From positions 1 to 64,000 of the forward strand of contig JAHCAZ010000007.1 in NCBI GenBank assembly GCA_019634615.1: a stretch of 64,000 bases of DNA, given 5' to 3'. The position numbers were made by a program, and so were the translations under genes. This DNA is from Opitutaceae bacterium. Its GTDB lineage: Bacteria > Verrucomicrobiota > Verrucomicrobiia > Opitutales > Opitutaceae. This document shows, one piece after another, positions 8,138 to 15,279 of the stretch. The notes under the pieces are model-generated. The model did no database searches. It had not been told where the DNA came from and was given only the letters and a program-made list of their open reading frames with translations. The first letter of the stretch is position 1; each line of letters starts with the position of its first letter.

Positions 8138-9346
8138 ATGAGCATCGCCGGCAATCAGCAGCAAACCTACCTGCGGCTGGCGGCGGCGCTCCGGCCCCAC
8201 TGGCGCCGCGATCCGGCCTTCGCGACCCGCCTCCAGCAGCTGCTCGCGCGCGAGCGCGCCTTCGGCTCGCGCGACCGCCGCCTCTATCGCGAGCTCCTCT
8301 ACACGACCGTCCGCTTCGCCCCGTGGATCGAACCCCTGCTCAGCCGCGATCCCGCGCGCGCCGCCGCCGTGGCCGCCTGGCTGGCGGCCGAGCTCCCGGC
8401 CACCCGCGACTACCGGCAGGCCCTCGCCGCCACCCTGCCCCCCTGCCCGCCCGGGGTGGCCGCCAAGGCCGCGATCCTGGAAGCCCCCGTCGAGGCCCTC
8501 CTGCCGCCCTGGCTCGCGGCGGAATGCCCCGCCGCGGTCGCCGCCCCCGAGATCGACGCCCTCCACCGCCGCGCCCCGCTTTGGCTCCGGCTCCAGGCCG
8601 ACGACGCCGCGACGGTCGCCGCCGATTTCGCGGCCCACGGCTGGAGCGCCCGGCCCAGCGCGCTGCGCCCCGACGCGTGGGAGGTGCGGTCCGACGCCGA
8701 CGTCACGCGGTGCGATGCCTACCAACGCGGCCTTTTCGAGGTCCAGGACCTCGGCTCGCAGCTCATCCTGGCGAGCGCCGCCATCGCCCCCGGCGGCCAT
8801 TGGTTCGACGCGTGCGCCGGCGCCGGGGGCAAGACCCTCCAGCTCGCCCGCCTCCTCGGGCCGGCCGGTCGCGTGGAGGCCCACGACATCCGCCCCGCCG
8901 CCCTCGACGAACTCGCCCACCGGGCGCAGCGCGCGGGCCTGCGCGGCATCGTGGTCCGCCGCAGCCCGCCGCCGGCCGACGCCCGCTACGACGGCGTGCT
9001 GGTTGACGCCCCCTGCAGCGGCTCCGGCACGTGGCGCCGCGCGCCGCATTTCAAGTGGATCACCACGCCGGACCACCTCGCCCGGCAGGCGGAGCGCCAG
9101 GGCGCGCTCCTCGCGCAGGCCGCCACCTGGGTGCGGCCCGGCGGCCAGCTGATCTACGCGACCTGCTCGCTGGCCCGCCGGGAAAACGACGCCGTCGTCG
9201 GGGCCTTCCTCGCCGCCCACCCGGAGTTCTCCGTCGAGCCGCCGGCCCAGGCTTTCGGGTATGCCGCGGCCGGCCCCGGCCTGGCGATCCTGCCGGCGCG
9301 GCACGACACCGACGGCTTCTTCGTCGCGACCCTGCGGCGGGCCTGA
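8138..9346 (+). CDS. RsmB/NOP-type RNA m5C methyltransferase
   Basis: This 402-residue protein has an N-terminal helical part resembling the NusB-like domain of RsmB (about residues 8-70) and a C-terminal SAM-dependent methyltransferase domain. The SAM motif is FDACAGAGGKTLQLA. The two catalytic cysteines of RNA m5C methyltransferases are in VDAPCSGSGTW and YATCSLARREND. The family methylates cytosine in rRNA or tRNA; RsmB itself modifies 16S rRNA C967, but the exact target here is not certain. The ATG at 8138 is 5 nt after lptD, suggesting co-transcription. Confidence 0.9.
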   Translation: MSIAGNQQQTYLRLAAALRPHWRRDPAFATRLQQLLARERAFGSRDRRLYRELLYTTVRFAPWIEPLLSRDPARAAAVAAWLAAELPATRDYRQALAATLPPCPPGVAAKAAILEAPVEALLPPWLAAECPAAVAAPEIDALHRRAPLWLRLQADDAATVAADFAAHGWSARPSALRPDAWEVRSDADVTRCDAYQRGLFEVQDLGSQLILASAAIAPGGHWFDACAGAGGKTLQLARLLGPAGRVEAHDIRPAALDELAHRAQRAGLRGIVVRRSPPPADARYDGVLVDAPCSGSGTWRRAPHFKWITTPDHLARQAERQGALLAQAATWVRPGGQLIYATCSLARRENDAVVGAFLAAHPEFSVEPPAQAFGYAAAGPGLAILPARHDTDGFFVATLRRA

Positions 9347-9391
9347 TTTTTCCGTTGCCGCACCCGACCCGCCCGCAACCATCGCGGGATC

Positions 9392-10171
9392 GTGGTCCCC
9401 GATTCCGATTACCGCATCAAGCTGCAGGTCTTTGAAGGCCCGCTCGACCTCCTGCTCTTCCTCATCCGCAAGAGCGAGCTCGACATCTACGACATCCCGA
9501 TCGAGTCGGTCACCCGCCAGTATATCGACGCCCTGCACACCATGCAGCAGCTCGACCTCGAGGTCGCCGGCGAGTTCTTCGTCATGGCGGCGACCCTCAT
9601 GGAGATCAAAAGCCGCCTCCTGCTGCCCAAGGGCCAGCATGCCGTGGATCCCAATGCCGACGAGGACGAGATGGACCCGCGCTGGGAGCTCGTCCACCAG
9701 CTCCTCGAGTACAAGAAGTTCAAGGAAGCCTCCGCCCAGATCAACGCCATGGTCAGGCTGCGGCAGGACCTCATGGAACGCCAGGTCTCGAATCTTTCCG
9801 CCTTCGGCGAGGAGCGCCCGCTGCACCCGACCGACCGCATCCAGCTCTGGAACGCCTTCAACATCGTCCTCCGCCGCCTCGCCGAGAAGCTCGTCGTCGG
9901 CGAGATCAAGGACGAGCAGGTCACCGTCGCCGACCAGATGGAATACCTGCTGCAGCGCATCCGGACCGAGCGCACCTTCATCTTCTCCGACCTCTTCCCG
10001 GGCAAGGTCACGCTGCGCGTGCTCGTCGCGACCTTCCTCGCCGTCCTCGAGCTCACCCGCCTCAGGAAGCTCAGCCTGCAGCAGGACGAGGCCTTCGCCG
10101 ACATCCGCTGCAACGCGGTCGACGAAATCCCACTTGAAACCGCGGCGACCCCACCCACGGTAGCCCCGTGA
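9392..10171 (+). CDS. scpA: Segregation and condensation protein A
   Basis: This 259-residue protein is the kleisin subunit of the SMC-ScpA-ScpB chromosome condensation complex. The N-terminal kleisin signature is clear (YRIKLQVFEGPLDLLLFLI, then SELDIYDIPI), followed by the conserved EFFVMAATLMEIKSRLLLP helix and a C-terminal winged-helix segment (LRVLVATFLAVLELTRL) that should bind the SMC ATPase head. The start is GTG at 9392. No scpB is present. Its 3' end overlaps the next small gene by 4 nt (GTGA), so the two are probably translated together. Confidence 0.95.
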   Translation: MVPDSDYRIKLQVFEGPLDLLLFLIRKSELDIYDIPIESVTRQYIDALHTMQQLDLEVAGEFFVMAATLMEIKSRLLLPKGQHAVDPNADEDEMDPRWELVHQLLEYKKFKEASAQINAMVRLRQDLMERQVSNLSAFGEERPLHPTDRIQLWNAFNIVLRRLAEKLVVGEIKDEQVTVADQMEYLLQRIRTERTFIFSDLFPGKVTLRVLVATFLAVLELTRLRKLSLQQDEAFADIRCNAVDEIPLETAATPPTVAP

Positions 10172-10416
10172 CGAAAAAGCGTAAATCCACTCCCAAGGCC
10201 GCCCTGCTCGGCGTCGGGCTCGACAACGAGGACGGGCACAAGCGCATCACCACCGGCGAGCAGTTCGCCATCGTCGGCGGCTCGGAGGAGACGCACGGCC
10301 GCATGACCGAGACCGTCATCAAGACCTTCGAGACCCTGAAGCACCGCGGCAAGACCCTCCACGACGTCGAGCCCAAGGAACTCGCCGAAATCATCCACCG
10401 GGCGAAGCCGGAATAA
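10168..10416 (+). CDS. Small conserved-looking protein coupled to scpA
   Basis: I do not recognise this 82-residue protein. It starts with a basic segment (TKKRKSTPKAALL), continues GVGLDNEDGHKRITTGEQFAIVGG, and ends in a helical part (MTETVIKTFETLKHRG, then ELAEIIHRAKPE). It has no signal peptide, membrane segment or cysteine. The GTG start overlaps the scpA stop as GTGA, and the composition and codon use look like a real gene. Coupling to scpA hints at a chromosome-related or regulatory role, but that is inference from position alone. Confidence 0.75.
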   Translation: MTKKRKSTPKAALLGVGLDNEDGHKRITTGEQFAIVGGSEETHGRMTETVIKTFETLKHRGKTLHDVEPKELAEIIHRAKPE

Positions 10417-10428
10417 TCCTCCCCGCGC

Positions 10429-10458
10429 TTGCCTCCGACCCTTCGCTGCGTCTGATAT
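10429..10458 (+). promoter_or_regulatory. Possible sigma70-type promoter for trxA
   Basis: TTGCCT (10429-10434) and TGATAT (10453-10458) are separated by 18 nt, about 20 nt before the trxA ATG. The spacing is acceptable and the local AT content is higher than around it. No Shine-Dalgarno sequence is seen in the short leader. Confidence 0.3.
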
Positions 10459-10477
10459 CCAAATAACCATCCAACCC

Positions 10478-10804
10478 ATGTCCGACAAAATCACGCATCT
10501 CTCCAACGACACCTTCAAGGCCGCCGTCACCGCCGCGGGCGCTCCCGTCCTCGTCGATTTCTGGGCCCCCTGGTGCGGGCCCTGCAAGGCCATCGCCCCG
10601 ATCCTCGACGAGCTGGCCACCGAACTCGATGGCAAGCTGAAGATCTGCAAGGTGAACGTGGATGAGGCCGACGCCGTCTCCGCCGAGTACGGCATCCGCG
10701 CCATCCCGACCATGCTGCTCTTCAAGGGCGGCAGCGTCGTCGAGCAGATCGTCGGCATGATGCCCAAGGCCGCGCTCAAGGCCAAGCTCGCCGCGCACCT
10801 CTGA
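10478..10804 (+). CDS. trxA: Thioredoxin
   Basis: This 108-residue protein has the normal thioredoxin length and fold signature. The redox motif is FWAPWCGPCKAIAP, followed by the cis-Pro loop in IRAIPTMLLFKGG. It is a cytosolic disulfide reductant, normally recycled by thioredoxin reductase, which is not in the window. The gene stands alone behind a possible promoter at 10429-10458 and is followed by a strong intrinsic terminator at 10830-10857. Confidence 0.97.
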   Translation: MSDKITHLSNDTFKAAVTAAGAPVLVDFWAPWCGPCKAIAPILDELATELDGKLKICKVNVDEADAVSAEYGIRAIPTMLLFKGGSVVEQIVGMMPKAALKAKLAAHL

Positions 10805-10829
10805 GCGGTCGTCCCGTCCCTCCTTTCCA

Positions 10830-10857
10830 GGCTGCACCCATCCGGTGCAGCCTTTTT
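10830..10857 (+). terminator. Intrinsic terminator after trxA
   Basis: A perfect 9-bp stem GGCTGCACC/GGTGCAGCC with a 5-nt loop is followed at once by TTTTTG. It lies 25 nt after the trxA stop and just before the convergent end of menA. Confidence 0.92.
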
Positions 10858-10864
10858 GTTCGCC

Positions 10865-11773
10865 TCAAGCCCGGGCCAGGACCAACCCCGCCGCCTGCAG
10901 CAGCGCAAACGCCGCCAGCAGCCGCCCCGTCGCCCCCAAGAGCGCGATCAGTTCCGCCGGCGCGCGGCCCGTCGCCAGGGCGCGCGCGTGCCGCCAAGCC
11001 ACCGGCAGCAGCAGCCACGGGAGGATCAACCACGCGCTTTCGAGGCGCCAGGCGAGGACCGGCAGGAGGCCGAAGGCCAGCGCGAGCGACACCCCGAACT
11101 GCCGCCGGGCGAAGGTCCGCCCGAGCATGACGACGAGCGTGCGCTTGCCCGCCGCGGCATCGGTCTCGACGTCGCGGTAGTTGTTCACGACGAGGATATT
11201 CGTCGCCAGCAGGCCCACGGGGACCGCCAGCAGGAGGACGTCGAGATCCACGCTGCCTGCCTGGACGAAGTAGGTCGCCCCAACCGCCACGAGGCCGAAG
11301 AAAACGAACACGAACACGTCGCCGAGCCCGTGATACGCCAGCGGATAGGGCCCGCCGGTGTAGGCGATGCCGCAGACGATGCTCGCCACCCCGACCGCCA
11401 GCAGCCACGGCCCGCCCCACCCGAGCAGGGACAGGCCCAGGACGAACGCCGCGGTGAAGACGCCGATCATGGCGCGGCGCATCCCGGCCGGCGTCACCAG
11501 CCCGGCCGCCACGGCGCGGCGCGGGCCCACCCGCGCGCCGGTGTCCGCGCCCTTGCGATGGTCATAGTAGTCGTTCGCGAAATTCGTCCCGATCTGGATC
11601 AGCAGCGCGAAGCCCAGGCAGATCGCCGCCGCCACGGGCTCGAGGCTGCCGTCGTACCAGGCCAGCGCCGAGCCGACCACCACCGGGGCGAACGCGGCCG
11701 GCAGGGTCCGCGGCCGCGCGGCCTCGCACCAGATCCGCCACCGACTGGGACGCGGCGTCTCCATCGTGCCCAC
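10865..11773 (-). CDS. menA: 1,4-dihydroxy-2-naphthoate polyprenyltransferase
   Basis: This 302-residue integral membrane protein belongs to the UbiA prenyltransferase superfamily. It attaches a polyprenyl chain to 1,4-dihydroxy-2-naphthoate to give demethylmenaquinone. The first Asp-rich motif is seen in NFANDYYDHRKGAD and the second in NNYRDVETDAAAGKRT, with about eight hydrophobic segments between and after. The MenA-type start (ARPRTLPAAFAPVVVGSAL) is typical. The ATG at 11773 is used, with a second at 11764 as an alternative. It lies 3 nt downstream of the membrane-protein gene, so it is the last gene of an acyP-membrane protein-menA transcription unit. Confidence 0.93.
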   Translation of the reverse strand: MGTMETPRPSRWRIWCEAARPRTLPAAFAPVVVGSALAWYDGSLEPVAAAICLGFALLIQIGTNFANDYYDHRKGADTGARVGPRRAVAAGLVTPAGMRRAMIGVFTAAFVLGLSLLGWGGPWLLAVGVASIVCGIAYTGGPYPLAYHGLGDVFVFVFFGLVAVGATYFVQAGSVDLDVLLLAVPVGLLATNILVVNNYRDVETDAAAGKRTLVVMLGRTFARRQFGVSLALAFGLLPVLAWRLESAWLILPWLLLPVAWRHARALATGRAPAELIALLGATGRLLAAFALLQAAGLVLARA

Positions 11774-11776
11774 CCG

Positions 11777-12466
11777 TCACTTCATCCGCTTGACGAAGAT
11801 CGCCAGCGAACGCCGCGCGAGGAGGCTCACCAGCACCGGCAGGAAACTCACGGCCCCCATGAACAGGACGAAACTGTCGCTCAGGCCGCGCAGCAGGAGC
11901 CCGAGCATGAAGATCAGGAGGGCGTACAACGACAGGAAACCGCCGGGCAGCAGCGGCGCGGCCGAGTTCAGGATCCAGCAGGTGATGAAGGCGAAGAGCC
12001 CGGCATTGAGCCCGCACAGGGCAAACCCCAGGCCACCGAGGTAGAAAATCGGCGCGTAGAACGTCAGCCGCCCCTCGAAGCGCAGGAACTGGATCACGAC
12101 GCCCACCAGCACCAGCCCCATCCGCAGGTATTCAAGTCCGGTCACCGCCGCGCCCGAGGCCGCATCGGTCGCCACGGCCTCCAGCCGGATGGCCGCCACG
12201 ATCTCCCACTCGCTGTTGCCCACGATCAGCAACCCGCCGGCGAGCGCCCGCAGGAAATCGATGTAGTTGCGCGGCTTGGAGAACTCGTCGGACACGGTGA
12301 GCCGCACCTCGCCGGGCTCGCGCGTGCGCATCTGCTCGTTCAGGTGGCGGCGCGAGCGCCGCAGCCAGCGCAGGCGCCGCGTCGCGCCGCGGCCGAACCG
12401 GAGCCACTGGCGCGGAAACCACAGGATCGCCAGGGCGAGGATGAAATAGGGCAGGTCGATAATCAC
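11777..12466 (-). CDS. Integral membrane protein of unknown function
   Basis: This 229-residue protein begins with a hydrophobic segment (DLPYFILALAILWFP) and a very basic stretch (RQWLRFGRGATRRLRWLRRSRR). About four to five further membrane segments fill the C-terminal half (for example LSLYALLIFMLGLLL). I do not recognise the family and see no catalytic motif. The start is GTG at 12466. It is separated by 3 nt from menA and by 58 nt from acyP on the same strand, so it is probably co-transcribed with menA, but a menaquinone role is not shown. Confidence 0.8.
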   Translation of the reverse strand: MIIDLPYFILALAILWFPRQWLRFGRGATRRLRWLRRSRRHLNEQMRTREPGEVRLTVSDEFSKPRNYIDFLRALAGGLLIVGNSEWEIVAAIRLEAVATDAASGAAVTGLEYLRMGLVLVGVVIQFLRFEGRLTFYAPIFYLGGLGFALCGLNAGLFAFITCWILNSAAPLLPGGFLSLYALLIFMLGLLLRGLSDSFVLFMGAVSFLPVLVSLLARRSLAIFVKRMK

Positions 12467-12524
12467 AGGGCGCGGGCACGTTTGGCCGCGGATCGGAGGG
12501 AGTCAAAACCCAACCTTCGCCGCC

Positions 12525-12800
12525 TCAACGGATCGTGAACCCCTGAAACCGCGGGGCGCGCCGCGCGGCCGCCTGCTCGACCTTGCGGATGTACCCGTGC
12601 ATCCGCTCCTCCACCGCCTGCGCAAAGGCCGCGATCTCCTCGCGCGTCCCCTCCACCTCCACCTCGACCCGGCCGTCCGGCAGGTTGCGCACATGGCCGG
12701 CGACCTCGAACTCCTTCGCGATCTGCAGCGTCGTGTACCGGAAGCCGACGCCCTGCACATGGCCGGTGTAGTGGATGGTGACGTGCTGGACTTCAGCCAT
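12525..12800 (-). CDS. acyP: Acylphosphatase
   Basis: This 91-residue protein has the normal acylphosphatase length. The phosphate-binding loop with catalytic Arg is in HVQGVGFRYTTLQIA, and the catalytic Asn is in VAGHVRNLPDGRVEVEVEG. The enzyme hydrolyses carboxyl-phosphate bonds of small acylphosphates. The ATG at 12800 gives MAEVQHVTIHYTG, a standard first beta strand. It is the first gene of the minus-strand group leading to menA and is divergent from the acidic protein at 12926. Confidence 0.95.
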   Translation of the reverse strand: MAEVQHVTIHYTGHVQGVGFRYTTLQIAKEFEVAGHVRNLPDGRVEVEVEGTREEIAAFAQAVEERMHGYIRKVEQAAARRAPRFQGFTIR

Positions 12801-12925
12801 GGCGCGAAATTACCCGCCCGGCCGCGCCGGATTCAACCCGTAATCCACCGCCGGCCATCGGCTTCCGCGCCTCCCGTTTTTTCCTTTGCACTCCGCGCCG
12901 GGCTCCGCTCAGTGTCGGCCAAGCA

Positions 12926-13612
12926 ATGAGCAAAGACGAATTCGACGGCAGTCCCGAGGGCGAGTGGGAAGAGCGCGGCGAATTGGCCTGGAACGAATTC
13001 GACTGGGAACGCTATCTCCGCGCGCAGGAAGAGACGGTCAACCGCTACCTCGCCTATTACGAGGTCTTCCGCGGGCACCCGGAGCGCATCGACGAGGTCG
13101 CGCGCCACATGGAATGGGAGACCGAGGCGGAGGCCTCCGCCGCCGGCGCCGTGAACGAGGCCCTGCCGGAACCGACGCCCGAGGAGTTCGCCGACGAGGG
13201 GGACATCTACACGCTGCACAAGAACCCCATCTTCATCTCCACGCGGGCGCTCACCCTGCTCGTCCGCCGCAAGTGGGAGCTGCTCGCCGGCCAGCCCGGC
13301 AAGGTGACGCAGCCGCTGGCCGTCAGCTACCTCAGCTCGCTGCACCAGGGCGAGGATCAGGCGCTGCTCGCCATCCACGCCCTCGAGTACGGCGACTACG
13401 CGATGGCCATCAGCCTCTTCAAGCGCGCGCTCAGCGGCCTGAACCGCAGCCTCGCCTTTCTCAACGACCCCGCCGCGCAGCGGCAACCCGCCGTCGCCGC
13501 CTACCGCGAGGAGGCGTTGACCGCCCTGTTCGACCTCCGCGAGATCTGGCTCCGCGTCATCAGCGAATGCCGCACCGAGCTCGAGCGCCCCGTCGAGGAC
13601 GAGGAGAGCTGA
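12926..13612 (+). CDS. Acidic cytoplasmic protein of unknown function
   Basis: I do not recognise this 228-residue protein. The N-terminal 100 residues are strongly acidic (ELAWNEFDWERYLRAQEE, then EALPEPTPEEFADEGD) and the rest looks all-helical (LTLLVRRKWELLAGQ; HALEYGDYAMAISLFKRAL), somewhat like a TPR-type or helical-bundle protein. There is no signal peptide or membrane segment. The ATG at 12926 is the first in frame after a leader without Shine-Dalgarno. It is a single gene between a divergent acyP and a convergent tRNA-Ser. Confidence 0.8.
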   Translation: MSKDEFDGSPEGEWEERGELAWNEFDWERYLRAQEETVNRYLAYYEVFRGHPERIDEVARHMEWETEAEASAAGAVNEALPEPTPEEFADEGDIYTLHKNPIFISTRALTLLVRRKWELLAGQPGKVTQPLAVSYLSSLHQGEDQALLAIHALEYGDYAMAISLFKRALSGLNRSLAFLNDPAAQRQPAVAAYREEALTALFDLREIWLRVISECRTELERPVEDEES

Positions 13613-13641
13613 ACGCGCCCCGTTGGGGTCTTGGCGGATGC

Positions 13642-13733
13642 TGGCGGAGAGGGGGGGATTCGAACCCCCGGAACGGTTTTACCCGTTCAACGCTTTAGCA
13701 AAGCGCCGCTTTCGGCCACTCAGCCACCTCTCC
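13642..13733 (-). tRNA. tRNA-Ser (anticodon GCU)
   Basis: The minus strand folds into a class II tRNA of 92 nt including an encoded CCA. The acceptor stem is GGAGAGG/CCTCTCC with discriminator G. The anticodon stem GCGCT/AGCGT encloses the loop TTGCTAA, giving anticodon GCT (reads AGC/AGU). A long variable arm typical of tRNA-Ser lies between the anticodon arm and a standard T-arm containing GGTTCGAATCC. Confidence 0.97.
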
Positions 13734-13802
13734 GGAGCACCTGAGGAGGCGAAGCGAAACGGCGCCCCGGGAAAGTGCAAGGCCGATTTCCGGTCGCGCC
13801 CA

Positions 13803-13815
13803 TTGTCATGACATT
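13803..13815. promoter_or_regulatory. Palindromic operator candidate upstream of the glycosidase pair
   Basis: TTGTCATGACATT contains the perfect 10-bp palindrome TGTCATGACA. The same 13-nt string occurs at 25321-25333, at the start of the GntR-LacI regulator gene. Its place 55 nt before the GH28-like gene suits an operator for that regulator. Confidence 0.6.
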
Positions 13816-13869
13816 CCCCGCGCCTCCGGTCCGCCCGCACCTTGTCTTTCCGCCGACCGCGCTCTACCG

Positions 13870-15261
13870 ATGACCACTCCCATGATCACCCAAACCATTT
13901 ACGCCAGCCAGGCCGGAGCCCGCCTGGATAGCGACGTTCACACGGGCGGCGGTACCGACGATACCGCCGCGATCCAAAAGATCCTCGACACGGCCCCCGC
14001 GCACGGCGGCCTGAGGTTGATCGTGGATGGCGCCGCGCTGGTCACGCAGCTGCGGATCCATTCGAACACGACGATCGAGTGCCTCCACCCGCGCTGCGGC
14101 TTCTTCCAGGCGCCCCACTCCGACCGCCCCCTCATCATCAACGCCAATCCCTCGCCTGGCGCGATCGTCGACCGCAACATCACCCTCCTCGGCGGCACCT
14201 ACAACCAGAACTGCCGCCACCAGGCCCACCACGTCCCGCCCGACGTGCATTACTCCAAGGCCACGCAATTCGTCGTCGGCCTCGCCTTTTTCGGCGTCGA
14301 GAACCTCCTCGTGCGCGACATGACCGTTCGCGACCAGCGCACCTTTGCCTTCCTCATCACGAACTGGGAACGCGTGACGATGGAAAACATCCGGCTCGAG
14401 CTTCCCGGATTCATCCACGCCGGCAACCAGGACGGCATCCACGTCCAGGGCCCCGGCCGCTTCCTCGTCCTCCGCAACATCCAGGGCCGCACCGGCGACG
14501 ACTTCATCGCCCTCAACGGCGACGAGGAGACCAACGGTGAATCGAGTTGGGCTCACCCCGCCGCCACGGTCGGCCCGATCACCGACGTCCTCATCGACGG
14601 TGTCTTCGTCGACGACGCCGCCCAGGTCCTCCGCATCCTTTCGCGCGAGAGCCTCCACGACCGCATCACGGTCCGCAACGTCACCGGCAACTATCGCAGC
14701 TTCGGCTTCTATCTCAGCGCCTGGGACTACAAGAACCGCGGCTTGCAGGGCAATTTCGGTTCGCTCCTCTTCGAGAACATCGACCTGCGGCAGACCAAGG
14801 CCAACTACGACTACACCGAGCCGTTCCTCTTCCGCGTCTCCGGCCGGCACCGGTACCTCCAGCTGCGCAACATCCAGTATCATGACCCGTCCGACGACCG
14901 TTATCTGATCCATCTCGAGGGCAAAACCGACATCCCCGACATGGGTGACACGCCCGCCGACGTGGACACGCTCGTGATCGACGGCCTCCACGTGCAGGAC
15001 CACGGCCCCGTGCCGCAGACCCGGCCCTACATCCGCGCCAGCGGCCACGTCCGGCACCTGGTGATCCGCAACAGCGAGCTCTACACCGCCCGACAGAAGG
15101 GCGCCACCCTCCTCGCCACCGCGGGCGAGCATGCCCGCATCGATCGCCTGTCGCTCGCCAATGTCTGCGCCGACCACCTTGCCGCCCTGGTCTCCGATCC
15201 GGCACGACAGGTCGCCCGCATCGAGAAAGCCAACGCGACGCTCGACGGCCGCCCGGTCTAG
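13870..15261 (+). CDS. GH28-like right-handed beta-helix protein
   Basis: This 463-residue protein begins with the linker typical of pectate-lyase/polygalacturonase folds (GGGTDDTAAIQKILDTAP) and continues as parallel beta-helix coils. Two GH28-type motifs are recognisable: NQDGIHVQGPGR (NTDG position) and GRTGDDFIALNGD (DDC position). The later catalytic His (GHG) and RIK motifs are not evident, so it may be a divergent galacturonide or rhamnogalacturonan hydrolase, or a related lyase or binding protein. No signal peptide is seen, suggesting it acts on imported oligosaccharides. ATGs at 13870 and 13882 are both possible. The gene follows the palindrome at 13803 and precedes the six-hairpin glycosidase-like gene by 18 nt. 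Confidence 0.8.
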   Translation: MTTPMITQTIYASQAGARLDSDVHTGGGTDDTAAIQKILDTAPAHGGLRLIVDGAALVTQLRIHSNTTIECLHPRCGFFQAPHSDRPLIINANPSPGAIVDRNITLLGGTYNQNCRHQAHHVPPDVHYSKATQFVVGLAFFGVENLLVRDMTVRDQRTFAFLITNWERVTMENIRLELPGFIHAGNQDGIHVQGPGRFLVLRNIQGRTGDDFIALNGDEETNGESSWAHPAATVGPITDVLIDGVFVDDAAQVLRILSRESLHDRITVRNVTGNYRSFGFYLSAWDYKNRGLQGNFGSLLFENIDLRQTKANYDYTEPFLFRVSGRHRYLQLRNIQYHDPSDDRYLIHLEGKTDIPDMGDTPADVDTLVIDGLHVQDHGPVPQTRPYIRASGHVRHLVIRNSELYTARQKGATLLATAGEHARIDRLSLANVCADHLAALVSDPARQVARIEKANATLDGRPV

Positions 15262-15279
15262 CGCCAAGGCTGGCTTCGC

